Notes: a model not told the origin generated them from the sequence alone. A stretch of 34,579 nt of DNA from Candidatus Helarchaeota archaeon (GCA_016840125.1 JAEOSY010000471.1:1-34579), one strand, 5' to 3'. Positions 23,638 to 31,669 are shown, counted from the first letter of the stretch. Numbers and translations: made by a program.

Positions 23638-23668
23638 TTTTTTTTGCACTGATTTTTTTTTTTTTTAA
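23638..23668 (+). terminator. Long oligo-T terminator
   Basis: A run of eight T, then fourteen T within 30 bases, begins seven bases after the preceding stop codon, as expected for archaeal transcription termination. The remaining gap to 23800 shows no convincing gene. Confidence 0.55.
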
Positions 23669-23800
23669 TTTTAAAACCTGTTATTGTCGGAGTGTGAAAT
23701 GTTAGGTTAAACTATTCTTGGATCCTCGTATGTCGTTAAACATGTCTTTCACGTCACTGGACTCGAAAAAAAAAAGCTCAAATGTTAAGTGTTCAATCTG

Positions 23801-24523
23801 CTAAAAACCATATTGGCGTTCCAAACGCGTTATATATTGATATAATTGACCCCCCTTTTCGAAAAGCATAGGTCTGAGTTCTTTGAGAGCGTTTATTAAG
23901 GGGAAGAAGTGATTGGCCATTGCATTATCCGCAACACCAGTTCTATTGATAACATAGGACATCGGTTCGCGACACTCATTCCGCACAGTTAAAGCAAATT
24001 GGTTCAATACCGCCTCATTGATTGTTTCACCGATAATTATTTTTATGGATTCTTGGGTTGAGCCGCATGGGCTTCGTCTAACTAATTGGATTTCGTCAAT
24101 GATATTACTCTCTGCTCGCATTTTAATTATGTATTCGGGTTTTCCAAACGTTCGGGCAAATTCATTGAACACTTCCGTTTCAGAATTAGGTGCTAGCTGA
24201 CACATAGAGGTTGGCATGATAATTTTAGCATCTAATTCTCGTCGGATTTGATTTAGAAATCCTTCGCCATTATTTATCGCTTGAATTATAGGTATATCAA
24301 AGGAGCAAATCTCATAGGTAATATCTGGGTGTCTATGATAATTAATGAGTAAATCAGCTAATTTTATCTTTTGTACAGTATGATCTTCAAGCTCAACTTC
24401 ATCGATTATTTCATTCGGATCATATTCTGGAAGAATTACTAACTCGGTATCAGGGAATTCTTTCTTAATATTTACAACTGCTCTATCGCCGTATTTCCCA
24501 TCACTAATAATAACAATTTTCAT
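23801..24523 (-). CDS. DUF166 family protein
   Basis: 240 residues, soluble. It is recognised as the archaeal DUF166 family (sometimes labelled thymidylate-synthase-like in databases) by the opening KIVIISDGKYGDRAV, the SMCQLAP segment and VRRSPCGSTQ with its conserved Cys (about residue 155), followed by a helical C-terminus. The reaction is not known to me. It is the last gene of the ModE-like, THEP1-like and DUF166 group on the minus strand, 67 bases after the NTPase, so a role connected with the divergent transporter is possible but unproven. Confidence 0.82.
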   Translation of the reverse strand: MKIVIISDGKYGDRAVVNIKKEFPDTELVILPEYDPNEIIDEVELEDHTVQKIKLADLLINYHRHPDITYEICSFDIPIIQAINNGEGFLNQIRRELDAKIIMPTSMCQLAPNSETEVFNEFARTFGKPEYIIKMRAESNIIDEIQLVRRSPCGSTQESIKIIIGETINEAVLNQFALTVRNECREPMSYVINRTGVADNAMANHFFPLINALKELRPMLFEKGGQLYQYITRLERQYGF

Positions 24524-24590
24524 TCTAGATCAACGCATGAAAACCTAGAATGGGAATTAAATAATCTTGCCTTAGAAAGAGAAGTTGAAA

Positions 24591-25124
24591 TTATCCATAT
24601 AGTTTCGTGATTAATTGCTGTGGAATGGAGTCACGGTTCGCGGTGGTTACTTCAACAATCTGAAAACTAGCGGGAGTCAATCTTTGCTGTAATTCAGATA
24701 GGGATGCTGTTCGCACCACCAAGAGGAGATGTCCCTGACCATTTAATGGTAGCAGATTTAAAATCGGGAAAAAACCACCTTGTTGTTTAAGCTCTAAGGG
24801 ACCAATTTCGTCTAGGAGGAGGAGGTTTTGGGGATAGTGGCAGGCCTGCGTAAGTACTTCTATGGCTCGTTCTAAGGCAAGTTGATTAAAGCTGTAATTT
24901 CCGACACGGGGTCCATCAAATTCCTGTTCCGTGCTGGCAAGAAGCCAACTTTCGCCGTTGCTTATATTGAACGCAAAAAACCCAACTTTTTTACCTGAAT
25001 TGTTATATAGTGCGGGAGTCAGCAAGCCTGTGGGATTTAAATTCCGAGTTCGCATTAGCTTAATTAATTCCGTACAGAGTTTTGTTTTTCCGACTTGTTT
25101 CTCGCCTGTCAACAAGAGATTCAT
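24591..25124 (-). CDS. THEP1-like nucleoside-triphosphatase
   Basis: 177 residues. Walker A is TGEKQVGKTKL at 6-16, Walker B LLLLDEIGPLEL around 100-110, and the C-terminal V-V-R-T-A-S strand is followed by an Arg-containing helix. This matches the THEP1/NTPase_1 family of small P-loop NTPases, which hydrolyse nucleoside triphosphates in vitro and whose cellular role is unclear. Similar NTPases are found beside molybdenum-related regulators in other genomes, from memory. ATG 25124 is preceded by GTGAT. It lies 23 bases after the ModE-like gene, in the same orientation, so the two are probably co-transcribed. Confidence 0.87.
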   Translation of the reverse strand: MNLLLTGEKQVGKTKLCTELIKLMRTRNLNPTGLLTPALYNNSGKKVGFFAFNISNGESWLLASTEQEFDGPRVGNYSFNQLALERAIEVLTQACHYPQNLLLLDEIGPLELKQQGGFFPILNLLPLNGQGHLLLVVRTASLSELQQRLTPASFQIVEVTTANRDSIPQQLITKLYG

Positions 25125-25147
25125 CTAGATCACTTAGATAAACGGAG

Positions 25148-25600
25148 TTATTTGAGTGTGGTTTTATCTTGATTAAGCTTCACTAATTCTAATTCGGCTT
25201 TTTTTATGGCAGTATCAATGTATTTTTCACATTTTTTATAGTATATGAGTAATTTTCGTCCAAAATCAGATAACTCGATACCACCACCGCCCCCAACACC
25301 CCCGCGATGAGTGATTACGGGGCTTTCACCATACCGATTTTTGATCTTCTGTAGAAGATTCCAAGCATATTTATATGAACATTTCATGCGTTCTGTTGCT
25401 TTTCCCAAATCCTGCAATTCATCAATTGATTCAAGCAACTTCGCACCCCCTTTTCCGAGGACATCTTTGCCATCCTCTTTTGAGATCCAAAGCTTGTATT
25501 TTAGTTGGAGGTTTGAGATGTTCATTGTTCTTCTATTCATTGATATGAATTTTGGCATATTTGAAGCTTTCTTATGTAAAATTTTAAATTCTCTCGTCAT
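25148..25600 (-). CDS. ModE-like winged-helix regulator lacking the molybdate-binding domain
   Basis: Up to 150 residues. The stretch LKYKLWISKEDGKDVLGKGGAKLLESID, then MKCSYKYAWNLLQKIKNRYGESPVITHRGGVGGGGGIELSDFG, is the characteristic N-terminal DNA-binding domain of ModE, the molybdate-responsive regulator. The C-terminal Mop/TOBE domains that bind molybdate in E. coli ModE are absent, as in many archaeal ModE-like proteins, so the signal must be sensed another way. Homologues usually start close to LKYKLW; ATGs at 25558, 25540 and 25525 are plausible shorter starts, and a TATA box at 25609-25617 could put transcription start after ATG 25600. It is divergent from the ECF transporter operon, with operator-like repeats between. 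Confidence 0.88.
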   Translation of the reverse strand: MTREFKILHKKASNMPKFISMNRRTMNISNLQLKYKLWISKEDGKDVLGKGGAKLLESIDELQDLGKATERMKCSYKYAWNLLQKIKNRYGESPVITHRGGVGGGGGIELSDFGRKLLIYYKKCEKYIDTAIKKAELELVKLNQDKTTLK

Positions 25601-25606
25601 AGAGAA

Positions 25607-25642
25607 CGTTTTATATAGGGGTACATAACGTAGTTACATAAC
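25607..25642. promoter_or_regulatory. Divergent promoter with ModE-operator-like repeats
   Basis: CGTTTTATATA (25607-25617) and TACATAACG (25622-25630) form an imperfect inverted repeat around GGGG. It resembles the CGnTATATA...TATATAnCG operator known for bacterial ModE. TACATAAC recurs at 25635-25642 inside the palindrome GTTA-CA-TAAC. TTTATATA is also a TATA box readable on both strands, so a bound regulator would control both directions. Confidence 0.55.
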
Positions 25643-25684
25643 ATGGTGATCATTTATCCCTAAAAAAAGCAAAGGTGTATTTTA

Positions 25685-26683
25685 ATGGAATTAACCAGAA
25701 ACATGAAGGTATTGGTTGTAATTGCTATCATTGTAGGTGCGTCGCTTCCGTTAGTACTATGGTTAGCTTTCCCACAACAATCCCCAATCGACTGGACTAT
25801 TACCCTCTATGTGGATGAGGGCGAACAAGTCAATGTGACATACCAGGAAATTACGAATACATCTCTTTATACAACATTCACGAATCAACACTTAGTGACA
25901 ATTAAATATGTCTCGCAAAACATAGATAAAGACGGTTTATATACAGGAATTAGCATTTGGGATTTAATCCAGCAATCAGGAATTAATTATAGTACCGCTA
26001 ACCATATCAGGTTCGAAGCTTCTGACGGATGGATGAGCCCAGCAATCCCACTTTCATTAATTGAAAGTGCAGGTAGTCTTGCGGCGATTGTTTACGACCG
26101 TGTCGGAGGCTGGCATGACCTAGTTGAATATGGTCCCCTTATGCCGATAATCAACCATTCCGTGACAGATTCGATAACTAGCACAAGATATTCAGTGAAA
26201 AACTTTACTAAAATTATTTTTGAAACCTATAATAACTGGAACCTCACTATATTTGGAGATTTCGCTGAAAACAATGCGACTTTTTCACTGGGTCAAGTAA
26301 TGACCTCAAGTTCACACTGGTCAAGGCGTGTAACAAATGAGATATTTAACTACACGGATGTTGGAGGTACCAGTGAGTTAAGAAATTTTACAGGAATATC
26401 TGTCTGGGACTTGTTTGATCGGAATACGATAATCGAAAATATTACCGGAAACGCGATTCGATTCGTGGCTGAAGATGGTAACAAAAGTAAGGAAATTCCT
26501 TTAACGACGGTTGAAGACAATACAACAAAGGTCGCAATAGTATGGACAGAGGATGGAGTTCCTTTGGGCTCCAGTAATGGCTATCTCATGGGAGTTCTCG
26601 ATTTTACTTTGTTTCCCCTCTCGAATAGCAGTGAATTTTGGACAGAGAAAGTCGTTGGAATTGAGTTCTTCTTTATTGTTTAA
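25685..26683 (+). CDS. Membrane-anchored extracellular protein with two SUOX-fold domains
   Basis: 332 residues. An N-terminal helix (MKVLVVIAIIVGASLPLVLWLAF) anchors it; the rest is extracellular and rich in sequons. Two copies of a molybdopterin-binding (sulfite-oxidase-like) fold are seen. Copy one (about 34-175) has WTITLYV, YTGISIWDLIQQSGI, IRFEASDGWMSPAIPLSLI and YGPLMPII. Copy two (about 178-332) has WNLTIFG, FTGISVWDLFDR and IRFVAEDGNKSKEIPL. The catalytic Cys of sulfite oxidase is not visible, so a binding rather than enzymatic role is likely. It is the first gene of an operon ending in an ECF transporter, so it may capture the substrate. ATG 25685 follows AAAGGTG by seven bases. Confidence 0.8.
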   Translation: MELTRNMKVLVVIAIIVGASLPLVLWLAFPQQSPIDWTITLYVDEGEQVNVTYQEITNTSLYTTFTNQHLVTIKYVSQNIDKDGLYTGISIWDLIQQSGINYSTANHIRFEASDGWMSPAIPLSLIESAGSLAAIVYDRVGGWHDLVEYGPLMPIINHSVTDSITSTRYSVKNFTKIIFETYNNWNLTIFGDFAENNATFSLGQVMTSSSHWSRRVTNEIFNYTDVGGTSELRNFTGISVWDLFDRNTIIENITGNAIRFVAEDGNKSKEIPLTTVEDNTTKVAIVWTEDGVPLGSSNGYLMGVLDFTLFPLSNSSEFWTEKVVGIEFFFIV

Positions 26684-26690
26684 AAACAAT

Positions 26691-26701
26691 TTTTTTTTTT
26701 T
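26691..26701 (+). terminator. Oligo-T run inside the operon
   Basis: Eleven T starting eight bases after the stop of the first SUOX-fold gene and before the second. It could stop part of the transcripts and so make the first gene more abundant than the transporter genes. Confidence 0.35.
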
Positions 26702-26728
26702 GTATCTAAGTATGTTGGAGAGAGAGAA

Positions 26729-27268
26729 TTGGCAATTAGCAGGAATCTAAAAATTTTGATTTTTTGTGCGGCGATTATAGGGGTGACCATCCCGTTAATA
26801 GCCTATAATTTCATGGTACAGAACCCTATCGTTTGGGAGGTAAGAATTACTGGGAATGTTAATTTTGAAGTCATCATCCAATATCAAGAAGTGGTGAATA
26901 GTACATATGGGGTTGTTGATAATCGCCATTTTCACTACCTCAATACTTGGGGGACCGAGAGGGATTATTATTATACTGGGGCAAGCCTCTGGCAGATCCT
27001 CAATCAAACGGGGGTGCTTAAAGGGAATTCGACACAGTATTATTTTTCTTGTTATGATAATTATGTCACGGAGAAGCTGTGGTTAAGTGATATCGAAGCA
27101 AATCCAGATTATGTTCTAATAGCATTTAAAAAAGGGAGTGAGTTTCTAAAACCTAAATCTGAAGGTGGAGAGGGACCCTTACGAGCGATAGTCGATTTTA
27201 ATTTAACAGATCCAGGTCCAAATAGTGAATATTGGGCAATGTATGTCAATGAGATTATAATTGTTTGA
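26729..27268 (+). CDS. Membrane-anchored extracellular protein with one SUOX-fold domain
   Basis: 179 residues. An N-terminal anchor helix (LKILIFCAAIIGVTIPLIAY) is followed by a single domain related to both domains of the preceding gene: WEVRITGNV, IIQYQEVV, YTGASLWQILNQTGV, the CYDNYV strand, GPLRAIVDF and a closing WAMYVNEIIIV. The FEASDGW motif is degenerate here (FSCYDNY), so its ligand contacts differ. The start is TTG 26729, with GGAG eight bases upstream. It lies 45 bases after the first SUOX-fold gene and 30 bases before the ECF S component. It probably works with both at the outer face. Confidence 0.78.
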   Translation: MAISRNLKILIFCAAIIGVTIPLIAYNFMVQNPIVWEVRITGNVNFEVIIQYQEVVNSTYGVVDNRHFHYLNTWGTERDYYYTGASLWQILNQTGVLKGNSTQYYFSCYDNYVTEKLWLSDIEANPDYVLIAFKKGSEFLKPKSEGGEGPLRAIVDFNLTDPGPNSEYWAMYVNEIIIV

Positions 27269-27298
27269 AAGAATATCAGCTGTTGGTAGATCTTCGAG

Positions 27299-27946
27299 AT
27301 GAATGGAAAGATTCTAATCAGAATATCGAATTTGGAGGAAGGTTCCCAGCCTAACGGAGAATATATACCAACCTCAGGGTTTATGAAAAGAAACACAGTG
27401 TTCGGATATTTAACCTTAAGAGACTTACTCATTGCAGCGATTTTAGGTGTAATGGGAGGATTTATCTCCACGTTAATTCCCTTTTCTTTACCAATAAAAA
27501 TGGTATATCCGTTCATGGGCGGAACACAATTAGTTTCGGGTCATCATACTATCTGGATGGCGATTGCGTTTGGTTTGACGCGAAAAAAAGCCGCACCAAT
27601 AATAGCTGCCTTTATCAAAGGGATTATTGAAGCCATGCTCGGGGATGCATGGGGAGCCTTCATCATTTTAATTAATCTATTGGAGGGATTAGTACTGGTT
27701 GCGGGATTTTGGCTAATGGAGAAGTTCAACGAGAGCAATACAAATCTAGGATGGGCAATAGCTGGTGGATTAGGAAATTTCATTCAGGCACCTATTTTTT
27801 GGGCACTGGCCGGCAGATTTGCGGTAATCCATTTTTCACTCGCGATTCTAGCTATGATTTTTGCTTTTATTTCAGGTTGTATAATAACGGGATTTCTAGG
27901 ACGACAAATTGTGAATTTAATTAAAAAAGCAGAAGGCGAATCATGA
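27299..27946 (+). CDS. ECF transporter substrate-binding (S) component
   Basis: 215 residues, about six helices. After a hydrophilic N-terminus come TLRDLLIAAILGVMGGFIST, a GHHTIW segment, KKAAPIIAAFIKGIIEAMLGDAWGAFIILINLLEGLVLVAG and two further helices. The K-G-x-x-E-x-x-L-G-x-x-x-G pattern is typical of S components that pair with EcfT/EcfA. The S component sets specificity; it does not clearly match the biotin, thiamine, cobalt or riboflavin types I know, so the substrate is open. ATG 27299 is used, but ATG 27383 (MKRNTVFGYL) would give a more usual N-terminus. It lies three bases before the ATPase gene. Confidence 0.8.
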   Translation: MNGKILIRISNLEEGSQPNGEYIPTSGFMKRNTVFGYLTLRDLLIAAILGVMGGFISTLIPFSLPIKMVYPFMGGTQLVSGHHTIWMAIAFGLTRKKAAPIIAAFIKGIIEAMLGDAWGAFIILINLLEGLVLVAGFWLMEKFNESNTNLGWAIAGGLGNFIQAPIFWALAGRFAVIHFSLAILAMIFAFISGCIITGFLGRQIVNLIKKAEGES

Positions 27947-27949
27947 CGC

Positions 27950-29545
27950 ATGGATCCTGTGATTGAATTTCAAAATTTTACGTTCAAATACGCGAATTTG
28001 GATTATGATATTATTCATAATGCTAATATTACAATTAATAAAGGAGATAATGTATTAATTTTTGGACCATCGGGTTCAGGCAAATCGACTTTGTGCTATT
28101 CAATGGTAGGTTTGATACCTTGGTCAATTAATGGTTTTTTTAAAGGGAGGGTTAGGGTTCTTGGGCAGGATCTAACAGACATAACACCAAAAGAAATTGC
28201 GGGCGCTGTCGGGTTAGTCATGCAAAATCCAGATAATCAATTTGTTAATTTAACGGTCTATGATGAATTAATTTTTGGTGCAGAAAATCTGAAAATTCCA
28301 GAAGAAAAAATAGAGGAGAGATTAGAGAGACTAGTTGAACTTTTAGCGCTTGAATCTCTGCTGGAAAGAAATGTTCTTCAATTAAGTGGTGGGGAAAAGC
28401 AGCGAGTTGTTTTGGCATCTATTCTGATGATGAAACCCAGAATTTTGATTTTGGATGAACCGCTTGCGTTCTTAGATGCTCAAGGGCGATTAGAAATTCT
28501 TCATCACATCTCAAAATTAAAGAAAAAGTTTAGTAAGGAACTGACAATTTTGATAGCGGAACATCGAATTAACGAGATTCTACCTATAGTAAACAAGTTT
28601 CTTTTTATAGATCAGGGAAAAGTGGAGCTATATAATGATAGAAATGAAATAAAGGGGGTTTATTTTAACGAATTTCCAGAGGAAATTGGTTTTAAAAAAT
28701 ACGAAAAGGATATCCTTGCGATTAAAGCACCACCACAATTTTCGTATGAGTTATTAATTAAAGAATACCTCTTTACATCTCGCTCGAAAGATATTTCTGC
28801 CTATGATAAACGTTCGGAGCAGTTAATTAGTTTTGAGGGTGTTTCATTTAGCTATGTCCAAGATTGGGGGAAATACGAAAAACGGGTTGAACAAGTTTTT
28901 GATAACATTACCTTTACGATTCAGTCAGGAGAAATTATTGGAGTTGTAGGACCAAATGGCTGTGGTAAGACTACATTACTTTATTTGATTGGTGGAATTT
29001 TAAAGCCTGATAAAGGAAAAATACTATTCAGAGGTACAGATTTGAAAAAACTACCGTATGCAGAATACGCAAAACAGATCGGTTTAATTTTTCAGAACCC
29101 TGAATCCCAGTTATTAAAAAATAAAATAATTGAAGAGTTGGAATTTGGTCCTAAAAATTTCGGACTTCTCGATTTATTAGATGAAAAGCTTATTGATGAA
29201 CTAATTAGTTTAATCTTTTCTTCTCAAGAACAAGTCCTGATTGATGCTTTAGAACAACGCTCTCTAACAGATTTAAACCCGTTCCAATTGTCGTGGGGTC
29301 AAAAACGTAGATTGAATCTTGCTTCGCTCTATGCTTATTCGCCATTAATTTATTTGTTAGATGAACCTTTTACGGGGCAGGATTTTCACGTAAGAAAGGA
29401 AATCATAGACACTTTACTTGGAATTCTAGGCACACAAAAGTCAGCTGTAATTTGTTCGCACGACGAGGAAATCTTGAGTTTATGCTCAAAGGTCTTAGTG
29501 ATTGGAGAAAATCAGTTTAATGTGTATGAAAAAAGTAGAGTTTAG
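27950..29545 (+). CDS. ECF transporter ATPase, fused EcfA1-EcfA2
   Basis: 531 residues with two ABC domains in one chain. Domain 1 (1-240): Walker A GPSGSGKST at 39-47, Q-loop MQNPDNQF, signature LSGGEKQRV, Walker B ILILDEPLAFLD, switch His in IAEHR. Domain 2 (about 270-530): Walker A GPNGCGKTT, Q-loop FQNPESQ, Walker B IYLLDEPFTGQD, switch His in CSHDEE. Its signature reads LSWGQKRRL, with Trp in place of the first Gly, so the ATP site that uses it may be weaker. The QNP-x-x-Q loop is characteristic of ECF ATPases. It starts three bases after the S component and ends 21 bases before ecfT. Confidence 0.92.
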   Translation: MDPVIEFQNFTFKYANLDYDIIHNANITINKGDNVLIFGPSGSGKSTLCYSMVGLIPWSINGFFKGRVRVLGQDLTDITPKEIAGAVGLVMQNPDNQFVNLTVYDELIFGAENLKIPEEKIEERLERLVELLALESLLERNVLQLSGGEKQRVVLASILMMKPRILILDEPLAFLDAQGRLEILHHISKLKKKFSKELTILIAEHRINEILPIVNKFLFIDQGKVELYNDRNEIKGVYFNEFPEEIGFKKYEKDILAIKAPPQFSYELLIKEYLFTSRSKDISAYDKRSEQLISFEGVSFSYVQDWGKYEKRVEQVFDNITFTIQSGEIIGVVGPNGCGKTTLLYLIGGILKPDKGKILFRGTDLKKLPYAEYAKQIGLIFQNPESQLLKNKIIEELEFGPKNFGLLDLLDEKLIDELISLIFSSQEQVLIDALEQRSLTDLNPFQLSWGQKRRLNLASLYAYSPLIYLLDEPFTGQDFHVRKEIIDTLLGILGTQKSAVICSHDEEILSLCSKVLVIGENQFNVYEKSRV

Positions 29546-29566
29546 AGAGTATCAAGAGGTTTCGTT

Positions 29567-30460
29567 GTGAAAAAGAAAAATAAACCAAAAAAGACAAAAA
29601 CTGGCAAGTTAAAGCAGATAACGGATTATGCATTTAATTTTAAGCCAGGAACCTCCTTTTTCCATAGATTAACTGCAGTTAGTAAGATTTTGTGGTTCGT
29701 TTTAATGACATATATTGTTCTTATTCAGTCAAGTCTCATTATCCTTTCAACAATAATGTTGATGGTTTTTTGCCTTGCCAAAGTGAGCGGTATTGGTTTC
29801 ACCGAAATTCTTAGAAAATTACGCTGGATAATTATCCTAGTAATTGTTACAATACTTCTGAATATTTTCTTCAATGCAATTCCAGGTGGAGAAGAACAAA
29901 TATTATTCTATATCTGGTATCCTTATATTCCAGTCAGACGCCTTGCAGTCTATTTTGCACTCAAAGTGGGAATCTGGGTTCTCACATTAAGTACTTGTGG
30001 TTTTATTTTTTTAAATACAACTCAACCAAAGGAATTGGTTTACGGTTTGCGTAAATTGAGGCTACCCTATAAACTTGCGTTTTCAATAATGGTAGGTTTA
30101 CGCTATATTCCCCTTATCCAAGAAAGTACAAATGCGGTTATTATTGCACAAAAGGCTAGAGGTCTTGAAAGAGCAAACGTAAAAAGCTTTAGACGTGCTT
30201 TAGAGTTAATTAAAGATCGTTTAACTACCTCACTTATATTAACAATTCGCAATGCCAGATATACCGCTATATCAATGGAACTTCGGGGTTTCGGTCGTTA
30301 TAAGGATCGAACCGATGTATATAAATTAGAATTGATGCGTAAGGATATTTTATTTATTGCCTTCTTTACTTTCATAACGATCTTTCTCACCCTTTATCAG
30401 TTTAATGTATTGCCCTTTATTCCTCAAGTCCCATCAATTTATCATTTAATCTGGGGTTAA
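29567..30460 (+). CDS. ecfT: ECF transporter transmembrane coupling protein EcfT
   Basis: 297 residues. A basic N-terminus is followed by about five helices. The long cytoplasmic coupling region (about 200-250) contains AQKARGLERANVK and SMELRGFG, the two Ala-Arg-Gly-type motifs that dock into the ATPases; the second has Leu instead of Ala. EcfT joins the S component to the ATPase pair at the membrane. GTG 29567 is the start, with AGAGGT six bases upstream. It is the last gene of the operon that begins with the SUOX-fold proteins; 55 bases separate it from the kinase gene. Confidence 0.92.
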   Translation: MKKKNKPKKTKTGKLKQITDYAFNFKPGTSFFHRLTAVSKILWFVLMTYIVLIQSSLIILSTIMLMVFCLAKVSGIGFTEILRKLRWIIILVIVTILLNIFFNAIPGGEEQILFYIWYPYIPVRRLAVYFALKVGIWVLTLSTCGFIFLNTTQPKELVYGLRKLRLPYKLAFSIMVGLRYIPLIQESTNAVIIAQKARGLERANVKSFRRALELIKDRLTTSLILTIRNARYTAISMELRGFGRYKDRTDVYKLELMRKDILFIAFFTFITIFLTLYQFNVLPFIPQVPSIYHLIWG

Positions 30461-30515
30461 AAGCTACAACTGTGGTAGAGATTTATTAATAATAATATTA
30501 ATTACATAATTCAGA

Positions 30516-31595
30516 ATGCCAGACCATGAGATTACAGTCATTGCACCGGGACGAGTCTGTCTTTTTGGTGAACATCAGGATTATCTCAGACTCCCTGTGA
30601 TTTCGGCAGCTATTTCGCTCTATATCGAAATTAAAGCCAAAGAGACTCAAGACAAACAGTTAATAATAGATCTTCAGGATTTAGATCAACAGGAGATAAT
30701 TCCTCTCAATAATAGAGAAGTTCAATATAAATATTCGCGTGATTACCTTCGTAGCTCTTATAATTTATTCATAAGGAAGGGATATCGGCTAAGTCAGGGG
30801 TATTACTGCAGAATTAGCGGAGATATCCCATTTAGCGCTGGAGCTGGAAGTTCTTCGGCACTAGTCATTGCTTGGGCAAAGTTTTTGTCTCATGTTTTTA
30901 GGGCAAACCTCTCAACTTTACAGATTGCGGACTTTGGGTATCAAGCAGAGGTCGATGAGTTTAGAGAAGCTGGAGGCAGGATGGACCATTTTACGTCCGC
31001 TTTGGGAGGGCTTATCTATCTCAACACAATCCCACCATTTGACCATGAAAATTTAGAAGCCGATATTTCAGGAATAGTGCTGGGAGATTCACTTGAGCGG
31101 AAAGATACTGTTTCAGATCTATCCCGAGTAAAAGAACAAGTTGTGATAAGTATATCAGAGATGCGGCGAAATTATAAAGATTTTGACTTAAAAAAGACCA
31201 CGATCGAAGACCTTACTCCTATGTTAGATTCAGTTTTCCCAGAGGTTGCTAAAAAGATTAGCGCAAATCTTATTAACCGGGATCTTACCCAAAAGGCAAA
31301 AAAATTATTATCAATCAGCGATTTTTCGAGAAAAGATTTGGGAGAGTTAATAGATTTGCATCATACTCAACTCAGAGATAATTTACACGTTTCAACTCCG
31401 AAAATTGAGAAATTAATCGCGGCGGCCAAAGAGGCAGGCGCTCTGGGAGCAAAGATAAATGGTTCAGGCTTCGGAGGCAGTATGATTGCCTATGCCCCCG
31501 ATGCAAAAGCAGAGGTGGCCCAAGCGATTGAGGCAGCTGGCGGGAAGGCATATGTTCTAGAGGTAGCGAGAGGGTGTAAATTGTTCGAAACTTAA
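30516..31595 (+). CDS. Galactokinase-like GHMP kinase
   Basis: 359 residues, cytoplasmic. APGRVCLFGEHQDYL (10-24) is the galactokinase signature region, with Gln where galactokinases have Thr in GEHTDY. GAGSSSAL (109-116) is the ATP phosphate loop of GHMP kinases. GGRMDHFTSALGG (153-165) contains the expected catalytic Asp157, and INGSGFGGSM (about 314-323) is the C-terminal GHMP motif. It should phosphorylate a sugar at C1 or a related alcohol using ATP. The Gln in the sugar-binding loop leaves open a sugar other than galactose. An AT-rich promoter (TTATTAATAATAATATTAA) precedes the ATG, so it is probably separate from the ECF operon. Confidence 0.88.
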   Translation: MPDHEITVIAPGRVCLFGEHQDYLRLPVISAAISLYIEIKAKETQDKQLIIDLQDLDQQEIIPLNNREVQYKYSRDYLRSSYNLFIRKGYRLSQGYYCRISGDIPFSAGAGSSSALVIAWAKFLSHVFRANLSTLQIADFGYQAEVDEFREAGGRMDHFTSALGGLIYLNTIPPFDHENLEADISGIVLGDSLERKDTVSDLSRVKEQVVISISEMRRNYKDFDLKKTTIEDLTPMLDSVFPEVAKKISANLINRDLTQKAKKLLSISDFSRKDLGELIDLHHTQLRDNLHVSTPKIEKLIAAAKEAGALGAKINGSGFGGSMIAYAPDAKAEVAQAIEAAGGKAYVLEVARGCKLFET

Positions 31596-31613
31596 AAGTT
31601 TTAGCTCATAAAT

Positions 31614-31622
31614 CTATAAATA
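31614..31622 (+). promoter_or_regulatory. TATA box of the DUF998-like gene
   Basis: CTATAAATA, predicting transcription start near 31644, about 26 bases before ATG 31670, with AAGGAATGAG in the leader. Confidence 0.5.
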
Positions 31623-31669
31623 TGGTATGATACTGAAAGCAAGTAAGAACATTTAAGGAATGAGAAAAA

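Noticed and set aside
23731..23805. 24-codon plus-strand frame after the oligo-T run
   Set aside because: No ribosome site, unusual composition, and it ends inside the convergent DUF166 gene.
27109..27516. Minus-strand 135-aa frame
   Set aside because: Antisense shadow of the second SUOX-fold gene and the ECF S component, both with clear family features.
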